From the NCBI GenBank assembly GCA_011051855.1, contig DRKG01000303.1, positions 1-6,911 of the forward strand: a stretch of 6,911 nucleotides of DNA. Direction: 5' to 3'. The notes under the pieces were generated by a model, which made no database searches, was not told where the DNA came from, and saw only the letters and a program-made list of their open reading frames with translations. Shown in pieces: positions 1 through 6,369 of this stretch. Numbering within the stretch: position 1 is the first letter of the stretch; each line of letters opens with the position of its first letter. The position numbers and the translations under genes are program-made. This stretch comes from a bacterium. GTDB taxonomy: Bacteria; Planctomycetota; UBA1135; UBA2386.

Positions 1-882
1 CGAGGTCACCGCCGCCAGCACGACGGTGCCGGTCGGTGCCGCCTGGTCGATGCGCACGTAGTGGATCCAGTTCCACGTGCCGAACACGACGCCGAAGCCG
101 AGCAGCAGCACGCCGAGTGGTAGTTCGATCGACGCAAGGGACAGATCGCGCAAGTAGTAGTTGTAGAACACGCGCTTCGCGGCGTTGCGCAGGTGCTTGA
201 GAAGGAACTCGCCGACGATGCGGCGGATCTTCAGGTTGCTGACCTCGTCGCCGTAGCGCGCGTCCATCGGCACGTCGACGACCACCGCGCGCAGCGTATT
301 CAGCCGGAACAGCATGTCGGTCTCGAAGAAATAGCGGTGGCTGATTTGTGCGAACGGCAGGTTGCGCGCGACGTTGGCGTGGATCGCGGTGTAGCCGTTG
401 GTCGGGTCGAACAGATCCCAGTAGCCTGAAGAGACCTTGGTCATGAACGACAGCACCGCGTTGCCGAGCAGCCGCATCTTCGGCATGCGGCGGATGCGTT
501 CCAGGTCGAAGAAGCGGTTGCCCTTGGTGTAGTCGGCTTCGCCCGCGAGGATCGGCCGCACGAACGCCGGGATCAGCGTCGGGTCCATCTGGCCGTCGCC
601 GTCGATCTTGACCATCACGTCGCAGCCGTCGGTGATCGCCTGGGCGTAGCCGGCCATCACCGCCCCTCCGACGCCCTGGTTGTTCGCCAAGAACACCACC
701 TGCACGCGATCGTCGGTGCATTCCCGCTCGACCAGTTTGCCGCTGCCATCCGGGCAGGCGTCATCGACGACGTAGATGCGGTCGACCATCGCCGGCACGT
801 GGTCGATCACGCCGAGCACGTGCTGCGTCACCCGGTAGGAGGGAATGACGACGGCGACCCGCCCGGTTGCTTGCTTGTCCAT
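1..882 (-). CDS. GT2 family glycosyltransferase, polyprenyl-phosphate (DPM1-like) type; C-terminus cut by window edge
   Basis: The frame is open from an ATG at 882 to base 1 with no stop, giving 294 residues; the true C-terminus lies outside the window. A GT-A fold is evident: VAVVIPSYR (residues 9-17), the nucleotide-binding pair VVDDACPDGSG (38-48), and the metal-binding IDGDGQMDP (93-101, D94 and D96). KGNRF (120-124) and SGYWDLFDPTNGYTAI (152-167) are typical of GT2 enzymes that resemble dolichyl/polyprenyl-phosphate sugar synthases. A first membrane helix at about 251-272 is followed by a GTVVLAA stretch (285-291), where such proteins begin a second helix. The likely role is moving a sugar from a nucleotide donor to a polyprenyl-phosphate carrier at the inner membrane; sugar identity is unknown. 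The start lies 12 bases after the preceding stop with no clear Shine-Dalgarno sequence, so translation is probably coupled. Family assignment is firm; the lipid acceptor is inferred. Confidence 0.93.
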   Translation of the reverse strand, partial: MDKQATGRVAVVIPSYRVTQHVLGVIDHVPAMVDRIYVVDDACPDGSGKLVERECTDDRVQVVFLANNQGVGGAVMAGYAQAITDGCDVMVKIDGDGQMDPTLIPAFVRPILAGEADYTKGNRFFDLERIRRMPKMRLLGNAVLSFMTKVSSGYWDLFDPTNGYTAIHANVARNLPFAQISHRYFFETDMLFRLNTLRAVVVDVPMDARYGDEVSNLKIRRIVGEFLLKHLRNAAKRVFYNYYLRDLSLASIELPLGVLLLGFGVVFGTWNWIHYVRIDQAAPTGTVVLAAVTS

Positions 883-894
883 CGGCGCGGTCGG

Positions 895-3357
895 TCAGTT
901 GCGGAGCGAAAGGGACTCGAAGACGACCGGCTGCGACGTGTGGCCGGTCGCGTAGACCGCGGCCGTCACGGCGGTCGCGGGGGCGATGCGGTCCATACTA
1001 TGGACGTGTGCTTGCGGCTGACAAGCGAGGACTTCGATGTCCGTGCGCACCAGGGTGCCGGTGGCGTCGTGCCAGTTCACCTGCAGGCGGGCTTCGCCGG
1101 CCACGTCCCGGTCCGCGCGGCGCACCCGCGCGGTGAGTCGATACTCGCGACCGGCCACGATCGCGACCTGCTGCAGGACGGGGGCGTCGACCGTCACGAT
1201 CGCGCCGACGTCCGGTTCGATGCGCGCGCCGTCGGAAACCTGCCAGGCGGCCGCGGGCTCGAAGGTCGGCGCTTGCAGCAGTTCGTCACGGAAGCGGAAG
1301 GCGTCGTGCAGTCGGCGCACCGAGACGCTGCCGATGGCGCGCACCTCCCGCGAGCATTCGCGCACCCGCGCGCGCGCCGCTTCGTCTTCCCAGTCGGCCG
1401 ACAGCACCAGGAAGCGCACGCGTTCGCGCGCCAGTAGGACACCGAGGGCGTCCGTGGTCGTCGCCGCGCGCACCTGCTCGAGGAAGCGGAAGTTGTACCA
1501 GTTGGGGAACAGGGCCTCGGCGTGCAGGTCGGTGGCGAACGCCGGCCCGAAGAAGGCGACCGGGGTGCGGGTGCCGTTCAGTTCGTTGACCAGGTGGACG
1601 GCGGTCCGCATCGGGACCCGGGCCGCCAGGTAATCGGCGCGCGCCGACGGGCTGACCAGCGGGGCGAATCGCAGCGTGCCGTAGTAGGTTCCGCTGTCGA
1701 AGCGCAGCACGTTCAGCGTGACGGCGACCAGTGTCGCGATGCCCAACGCCAGTCGGCTGGTGCGCGCGAGATGGGGGGCGCCGCCGAGCAGGGCACCGAC
1801 GGCGGCCGCCGCCAGTGCGAAGCTCGGAAACACGTAGCGCAGGTAGGCCGTCTGACGGAACGTCAGCCAGGTGATCGCGGCGGCGACCGCGAGCAGCAGC
1901 AGGCCGCGCCGGTGCCGCAGGAGGAGGAACGCGATTGCGGTCGGTGCCACCAGCAGGAGCCATTGGAAGCCGGCAGCGCCCGGGCGGGCTTCGAGGTAGT
2001 GCATCGAATCGAACGTGATCCGATAGAGCACGTCCCAGCTCGTGCCGCGTTCGAACACGTCGGGCGGAGCGAAGTTCTCGGGTGCGTAGTGCGGCGAGCG
2101 GAAGTAGCCGTTGAAGAACGGAAACACCGGGTTGCCGGTCAACCAGTAGGCGCGCGCATACGGGACGGCACCGAGCGCGGTGAAGGCGCACAGGCCGGTC
2201 GCGATCGCGCCGGCGTGGTCGCGCCGCAACCAGCGCCGGAAACCGCCGACGAGCAGCAGTGCCAGCACCGGCAGGACCATGAAGGTCACCGCCTTTGCCG
2301 CCAGCGCGCCGCCGAGTAGCGCGCCGCCGACGACCAGGTGGCGTGGGTCGGGTCGTTCGTCGTGGGCGTCCGGGGTCAGCAGGCGGAACAGCGCGAGCGT
2401 TCCGCCGAGCACCAGGCACGACCATGCCGCTTCGATGAACAGGCTGCTGCTCTCGGTCAGCGTCAACGGCGTCGACAGGTAGAGCAAGACGGCGAGGATT
2501 GCGCCGCGGCGGTCGCCGCCGGCCCACGACACGAGATCACGGATCAGTTTGCCGAGCAGCAGGATGCAGCCGAGGTTGACGAAGCGCGCGCCGGTCTCCC
2601 CGGCCAACACGTAGCCGACCGTGTAGAGCCAGTCGCCGATCATCGGCATCACCGCCCAGACGTAGCGATCGACGTCGAACGCCCACTGGTGGTCCCAGGC
2701 GATGCGCGCCGGCAGCAGCAGGTGGGTGACCAGCGCGTCGTGGCCGACTTCCGGCATCATCGCGACCAGGAGGTGCAGGGTGCCGAGGGCGGCGGCCGCC
2801 GCACCGAACAGGTCCGTGGCGAGATGGCGTTCGCGCGGTCGGCGCAGGCGCTGCAACGCAGTCGTCAGGCTGCGCGTGGCGTGGCGTCGCCCGAGCACCA
2901 GCGGCGCCGCCAACAGCAGCATGTAGACGCCGGTGTAGTTGACCGGGTAGTGGACCAGGAAGCCGATCAGCGTCGCGTAGCCGGTCAGACCGAGCAGTAG
3001 GCACTCGGTGTCGGTTGCGCGATCGTGCCGGGCCAGCACCAGACGCCCGAGCGTCGCCGCCGCCCAGGCGAGCAGCGCCACCGCCAGCAGCGAGGACGCC
3101 TGCCCCGCCGCGAGCGCGGCGCCGGCGGCGAGCGCGGCACCAGCGGCCAATGGGTGCAGCGAGCCGCCGACTACCAAGAGCGTGGCCACCGCCCACAAGC
3201 CGAGAAACCACGCCGCGTGGTCGGCGACCCGCCAGGTCCCGGCCGGAGCAAGCGTCCAGCCGACCGCCGTCAGCGCGGCGCCGGCGACAACGCCGGCAAG
3301 CAGGCCCAGGTCGGCTGCGCGCAGGGTCGGTCGCGCAATCGTCACGTGCTCCGGCAT
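895..3357 (-). CDS. Large GT-C-type multi-pass membrane glycosyltransferase-like protein with C-terminal jelly-roll-like domain
   Basis: From the ATG at 3357 the product is 820 aa. The frame extends to a TTG at 3378 (827 aa), but that codon sits 3 bases after a hairpin and has no better ribosome site; neither start has a clear Shine-Dalgarno sequence. Residues about 17-553 hold a dozen or so hydrophobic helices. GHDALVTHLLLP (205-216) matches the first-loop acidic motif of uncharacterised GT-C-like proteins (D207 is the candidate catalytic residue), and TGNPVFPFFNGYF (407-419) and YLRYVFP (505-511) are also family-like. After the last helix (about 536-553) comes a soluble alpha/beta-like stretch (to about 690), then about 125 residues with alternating beta pattern: EYRLTARVR (738-746), QVNWHDATG (759-767) and a terminal VVFESLSL (811-818). 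This resembles CBM4/9-like jelly rolls. The expected role is transfer of a lipid-linked sugar on the outer face of the inner membrane. Substrate is unknown, and the fold call rests on reading patterns, not a search. Confidence 0.85.
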   Translation of the reverse strand: MPEHVTIARPTLRAADLGLLAGVVAGAALTAVGWTLAPAGTWRVADHAAWFLGLWAVATLLVVGGSLHPLAAGAALAAGAALAAGQASSLLAVALLAWAAATLGRLVLARHDRATDTECLLLGLTGYATLIGFLVHYPVNYTGVYMLLLAAPLVLGRRHATRSLTTALQRLRRPRERHLATDLFGAAAAALGTLHLLVAMMPEVGHDALVTHLLLPARIAWDHQWAFDVDRYVWAVMPMIGDWLYTVGYVLAGETGARFVNLGCILLLGKLIRDLVSWAGGDRRGAILAVLLYLSTPLTLTESSSLFIEAAWSCLVLGGTLALFRLLTPDAHDERPDPRHLVVGGALLGGALAAKAVTFMVLPVLALLLVGGFRRWLRRDHAGAIATGLCAFTALGAVPYARAYWLTGNPVFPFFNGYFRSPHYAPENFAPPDVFERGTSWDVLYRITFDSMHYLEARPGAAGFQWLLLVAPTAIAFLLLRHRRGLLLLAVAAAITWLTFRQTAYLRYVFPSFALAAAAVGALLGGAPHLARTSRLALGIATLVAVTLNVLRFDSGTYYGTLRFAPLVSPSARADYLAARVPMRTAVHLVNELNGTRTPVAFFGPAFATDLHAEALFPNWYNFRFLEQVRAATTTDALGVLLARERVRFLVLSADWEDEAARARVRECSREVRAIGSVSVRRLHDAFRFRDELLQAPTFEPAAAWQVSDGARIEPDVGAIVTVDAPVLQQVAIVAGREYRLTARVRRADRDVAGEARLQVNWHDATGTLVRTDIEVLACQPQAHVHSMDRIAPATAVTAAVYATGHTSQPVVFESLSLRN
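3107..3142 (-). repeat. Two 18-bp tandem copies encoding an Ala/Gly/Leu membrane segment
   Basis: Two adjacent 18-base units match at 15 of 18 positions, and a degraded third partial copy may follow. In the coding frame they give AAGAAL-type hexapeptide repeats within a hydrophobic helix (about residues 71-85) of the large GT-C-like protein. The length is a multiple of three, so copy-number change would keep the frame. It is probably local slippage in GC-rich DNA rather than a functional element. Confidence 0.5.
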
Positions 3358-3380
3358 CGGGCGGCATCGTGCGGGCAACG

Positions 3381-3410
3381 GGCTCGGCGCGCAACCGCTG
3401 CGCCGGAGCC
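3381..3410 (-). other. Intergenic hairpin between the two GT-C-like genes
   Basis: Read on the minus strand, GGCTC-C-GGCGC and GCGCC-GAGCC can pair as two 5-bp stems around a single bulged C, with a 9-base loop. An alternative inner stem GCGCA/TGCGC is possible. It lies in the 70-base gap between the stop of the 466-aa gene and the ATG of the 820-aa gene. No T-run follows, so it is not a canonical intrinsic terminator. It could stabilise the upstream mRNA end or tune expression of the downstream gene, or it could be chance in GC-rich sequence. Confidence 0.4.
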
Positions 3411-3427
3411 GAAGGCCGTGACAAGGG

Positions 3428-4828
3428 TCACGTTCGCGGCGGATCCTGGTCGTGCCATGGCTGCAACAGGGCTGCCGTCAAGAGCCACGCCGGGCCGATC
3501 CAGTGCAGCAGAAGGCGCGGCAGGCTCGAACGCAGGTGGTGCTGCAGATCGGGTTCGGGCGAGAGCACGAACGGTAGCGCCGTGCTCACCAGGCCGAAGC
3601 CGAGGAACGCGCCGACGCCGCCGGCCGCGAGCGGTGCGCGGCGCGCTCGCGCGATCGCCAGCGCCGCCAGCGGCACCACGAAGGTGAGTCCCAAGCGCAG
3701 CCGGGTGATGCCGTAGGCGAGCATCGCGGCCAGATAGTCGGGCAGGTTGGCGAGGCCCTGATGCCAGCGCGCAGCCTGGCGCATATAGACGCCGATGGCG
3801 CTCTCGGGGGCAAACCAGGGGGCGATCACCGGCAATGCGAGCAGGAGGGCGAGCGGCGCCGCCAGCGCCAGCGCCCAGCGGCCGACGGCGGGTCGCGGCA
3901 GCCGTTCGGTGGCCGCCAGCGCCGCCCAGCACGCGAGCGTTGCGCCCGCCAGGCCCTGCCACCAGAGCGACGTCGACGGCTGGTGCAGCAGGACGGCGCG
4001 CACAGGCGACCAGGTGCCGAGCGCGACCAGCAGGCCGGCGAACCCGGCCACGAGCAGCCGGCGGTTGCCGCCGACGAACGCCACCGCGACCGCGGCGACC
4101 GCATAGATCGCCCCTTCGGGCTTGGTGACGACCGCGAGGCCGATACCGAGGCCGAACCACAGCGTCGATCGGTTCAGCAACCCGCCGGCGATCGTGGTCG
4201 TAGCCACCAGCAACGCAACTTCGCTGTAGCCCGAGTCGGCGGCTCCGCCGCCCGGCGTCAGCAGCGCCGGCGTCAGGGCGAGGCAGCCCGTCAGCGCGAC
4301 CCGCACCAGCGGCGGCATGGCTCGCGGGCGCAGCGCCGCCGCCGCCACGCCGACCAGCAGGAGGTAGAGCATCGCCAGCACGAGCCTGCCGAAGCCGGGT
4401 GCGAGTCGTTCGGCCATCGCCACCAGCAGCGCTTGCAGCAGCGGGTAGTCGGGGCCGTGGTGGAACACGCCGGCGGCCTCGAAGAACGGCTGCTGCAGCG
4501 TCGGCGCCCGCGTCAGCCAGAACACCTTCGCGTCGAACGACGCCGCTCCGTCCCAGTGCCGCGAAGGCGTGGCGACCGCGCCGTAGGCGAGGGCGGCGAA
4601 CGCGACCGCGACGAGCGCGGCCAGCGTCCAGCTCGCCCAGCGCGGTGTCGGTTCCGACGTCGCCGCGGGCTCGCCGCGACCCGTCGCGAGGCCGGTGAAC
4701 AGGCCGCCGGCGAGCGCGGCCGGCAGCCACCAATCGGGCACCCCGTCGCCGCGCACGAACGCGCTGGCGCCGATCCAGAAGATCGCCAGTGCGAGCAGCA
4801 TGCCGGTGACGACGCGATCGAGCCTCAT
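3428..4828 (-). CDS. GT-C-type multi-pass membrane glycosyltransferase-like protein
   Basis: The product is 466 aa and almost entirely membrane-embedded, with about ten or more hydrophobic helices from residue 6 to 455. HWDGAASFDAKVFWL (91-105), PDYPLLQALL (126-135), DSGYSEVAL (198-206) and TKPEG (235-239) recall a family of uncharacterised bacterial GT-C-like proteins carrying WD...W..KA, HPDYPLL and KNEG signatures. The acidic D93 and D99 in the first large loop are candidate catalytic residues. There is no soluble C-terminal domain. The likely role is transfer of a sugar from a polyprenyl-phosphate donor on the periplasmic side; neither donor nor acceptor can be read from sequence. The ATG at 4828 overlaps the previous stop as ATGA, implying translational coupling; a loose GAGGA lies at 4839-4843, 10 bases upstream of the ATG. 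A second long frame on the same strand (3342-4733) is Arg/Ala/Gly-rich and is a shadow. Confidence 0.87.
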   Translation of the reverse strand: MRLDRVVTGMLLALAIFWIGASAFVRGDGVPDWWLPAALAGGLFTGLATGRGEPAATSEPTPRWASWTLAALVAVAFAALAYGAVATPSRHWDGAASFDAKVFWLTRAPTLQQPFFEAAGVFHHGPDYPLLQALLVAMAERLAPGFGRLVLAMLYLLLVGVAAAALRPRAMPPLVRVALTGCLALTPALLTPGGGAADSGYSEVALLVATTTIAGGLLNRSTLWFGLGIGLAVVTKPEGAIYAVAAVAVAFVGGNRRLLVAGFAGLLVALGTWSPVRAVLLHQPSTSLWWQGLAGATLACWAALAATERLPRPAVGRWALALAAPLALLLALPVIAPWFAPESAIGVYMRQAARWHQGLANLPDYLAAMLAYGITRLRLGLTFVVPLAALAIARARRAPLAAGGVGAFLGFGLVSTALPFVLSPEPDLQHHLRSSLPRLLLHWIGPAWLLTAALLQPWHDQDPPRT

Positions 4829-5229
4829 CGCCCGTGAATCCTCAGCCCGCCGTGTTCGGTGCCCTGCACGACGATGCGGCCGTTAGCGCTGGTCGCGATC
4901 GGTCGGCCGGCGAAGGTGGTCGCGTCGTCGGGCACGGCACGTTCGTCGACCACCAACCGGGGTGCGAGCAGTGCGGCGACGAACTCGAGCGCGCCATCTG
5001 CCGGCCAGCGCCACAACACGACGTGATCCGCCGGCACGTTCGCCAGCAGCCATTCGATCTCGTCGGCGCCGTCGAGCTTCGCCCGCTCCAGCAGGAAGCG
5101 TGCGGCCCCGGCCTCGCGATAGGCGCGGACCTCGGCGACACGACGTTGCCAGACCCTGCCGGGCAGCCGCGCGATGCCGAGCAACAGGTGGCCGCCGAGC
5201 AGCACCGCGAGCGCGGTTGCGGCCTTCAC
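4825..5229 (-). CDS. Small single-pass membrane protein of unknown function, GTG start, coupled on both sides
   Basis: I do not recognise a named family. The product is 134 aa: a hydrophobic N-terminal helix (about residues 3-21, uncleaved anchor or signal), a basic/amphipathic stretch RVWQRRVAEVRAYREAG (25-41), then a compact, mostly soluble part. The soluble part includes IEWLLANVPADHVVLWRW (58-75), ALLAPRLVVDE (86-96) and a C-terminal beta-like tail. The GTG start is decided by a strong GGAGGG at 5236-5241, six bases upstream, and by the GTGA overlap with the GT4 stop. Its stop overlaps the next gene's start as ATGA. Without the GTG start the frame stays open upstream for hundreds of codons as a shadow, so automatic callers may extend or miss it. 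Its position suggests it acts with the GT-C-like protein encoded just downstream, perhaps as a detached soluble or accessory domain. That partnership is inference. Confidence 0.85.
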   Translation of the reverse strand: MKAATALAVLLGGHLLLGIARLPGRVWQRRVAEVRAYREAGAARFLLERAKLDGADEIEWLLANVPADHVVLWRWPADGALEFVAALLAPRLVVDERAVPDDATTFAGRPIATSANGRIVVQGTEHGGLRIHGR

Positions 5230-6326
5230 GCCGCACCCTCCGCGAGCAGCCGGTCGAGCCAGCGGGCGCGTTCCTGGTCGCGTTCCTGCCGCCGCCCCGC
5301 CGGCTCGCGGCCCTGCGCGAGCAGGTGCAGGATCCGCCGCTGCACCGCGTTCGGCTCGGGTTCGCACAGGTGCAGACCCGGTGTGCCGCGGTAGGGCGCG
5401 TAGGCGGGCAGGTCGCTGGTCACGACCGGCAGTCCGCACGCCAGCGCTTCCTGGATCACGACCGGGAAGCCCTCGTTGTGCGACGGCAGCGCAAACACGT
5501 CGCTGGCGTGGTAGAGCGCCAGGATCTGCTCGCGCGGGCGCGGGTCGAGGCAGGTTGCGCCGCCGGCGCGGATGTGCTGCCTCATCGCGTCGTCGCCCGG
5601 TCCGCAGAACACCAGCTCGAACGCCGGATGCTGTGCGGCCAGCAGCACGTCGACGCCCTTGTGCGGCAGGAGGCGGGATACGCACAGCACGCGCGGCCGG
5701 TCGTCCCACCCGAGCCGTTCCCGGGCCGCGCGGCGCTGCTTCATCGTCGGCGGCTGGAACATTGCGACGTCGACCGGATTGGGCAGGAACTGCACCTTGG
5801 CGGCCGTGCCCGCAAGGCGCGCCAGCAGCGCCTCGACGTCGTGATTGAGCGCGATCAGCTTGTGGGCCGAGCGCGCGGTCACACGGCCCATCGTCGCCAT
5901 CAGCACGCGCAAGAGGCCGGTCGCGATGCGCGACGGATACTGCAGCAGGCCGCCGTGGTCGGTGCACAGGCAGCGCCTGCCGCGCAGCCGCGCGAACAGG
6001 GCGGCGAGCGGCGACCCGGGGAACACCAGTCCGTGCACGTGCACCAGATCCGCGCGCCCGACTTCGCGCCACAGCACCAGCGGCAACAGTGGCGAGAACA
6101 ACGGGTAGGCGATGCCGAACCAACGCTCGAGCAGATGCCACGCCCGCACGCGCACGACCCGGAGCCGGGCGTCCTCGGGCAGTGGCGTGCCGTCGCCGCC
6201 GGCGTCGCTGGTGACCCACACGACTTCGTGGCCGGCATCGCGGAAAGCCGCCGCCTCCATGGCCACTACGCTCTCGACGCCCCCGATGTGGGGCGGGGCG
6301 ACGTGGGTGACGAGGAGGACGCGCAT
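5226..6326 (-). CDS. GT4 family glycosyltransferase (GT-B fold)
   Basis: The product is 366 aa, the normal length for the family. The N-terminal half carries MRVLLVTHVAPPHIGGVE (1-18), with the glycine-rich acceptor-side loop, and DLVHVHG (93-99). The C-terminal donor-binding half carries VSRLLPHKG (216-224, R218 and K223 expected to contact the donor phosphates), VFCGPGDD (239-246), and the E-x7-E motif in EGFPVVIQEALACGLPVV (285-302, E285 and E293). All key residues are present, so the enzyme should be active. It is a retaining transferase using a nucleotide sugar in the cytoplasm, probably adding a residue to a lipid-linked acceptor; the sugar is not predictable. It is the first gene of the minus-strand cluster; its stop overlaps the next GTG start. 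Only a weak GAGA precedes the ATG at 6326. The similarly long frame on the same strand across it (part of 4825-6873) is Arg/Ala-rich and is not real here. Confidence 0.96.
   Translation of the reverse strand: MRVLLVTHVAPPHIGGVESVVAMEAAAFRDAGHEVVWVTSDAGGDGTPLPEDARLRVVRVRAWHLLERWFGIAYPLFSPLLPLVLWREVGRADLVHVHGLVFPGSPLAALFARLRGRRCLCTDHGGLLQYPSRIATGLLRVLMATMGRVTARSAHKLIALNHDVEALLARLAGTAAKVQFLPNPVDVAMFQPPTMKQRRAARERLGWDDRPRVLCVSRLLPHKGVDVLLAAQHPAFELVFCGPGDDAMRQHIRAGGATCLDPRPREQILALYHASDVFALPSHNEGFPVVIQEALACGLPVVTSDLPAYAPYRGTPGLHLCEPEPNAVQRRILHLLAQGREPAGRRQERDQERARWLDRLLAEGAA
5236..5241 (-). promoter_or_regulatory. Shine-Dalgarno site fixing the GTG start of the 134-aa gene
   Basis: GGAGGG is read on the minus strand inside the last codons of the GT4 gene, six bases before the GTG at 5229. 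It is the best ribosome-binding sequence in the window and supports initiation at the GTGA overlap. Confidence 0.75.
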
Positions 6327-6369
6327 CGAGTCTCTGGATTCTGGCCGCGCCGCCGATCAGCGCAACGGT
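6327..6369. promoter_or_regulatory. 43-bp divergent intergenic region; weak minus-strand promoter candidate
   Basis: This is the only divergent gap in the window, so promoters for both directions should lie in or near it. On the minus strand TTGCGC (6360-6365) and CAGAAT (6338-6343), 16 bases apart, match the sigma70 boxes at 3 and 4 of 6 positions. A start from them would leave a leader of only a few bases before the GT4 ATG. No convincing box is seen for the plus gene. The promoter for either gene may instead lie inside its neighbour. Confidence 0.2.

Noticed and set aside
799..1437. Plus-strand open frame of 212 codons opposite the start of the GT2 gene and the end of the large GT-C-like gene
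   Set aside because: It spans two convincing minus-strand genes and has His/Arg/Asp-rich antisense composition with no recognisable domain.
1286..2527. A 413-codon minus-strand open frame inside the large GT-C-like gene
   Set aside because: Arg/Pro/Ala-rich shadow of the real frame, typical of GC-rich DNA where stops are rare.
3381..3410. Hairpin considered as a rho-independent terminator
   Set aside because: No run of T follows the stem on the minus strand, and genes continue in the same direction downstream.
3342..4733. A 463-codon minus-strand open frame overlapping the 466-aa GT-C-like gene
   Set aside because: Arg/Ala/Gly-rich composition with no domain pattern; the overlapping frame shows clear membrane helices and family motifs.
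3761..4837. A 358-codon plus-strand open frame opposite the 466-aa GT-C-like gene
   Set aside because: Composition dominated by Arg, Gln, Glu and Gly, the expected antisense reading of a hydrophobic membrane-protein gene; no motifs.
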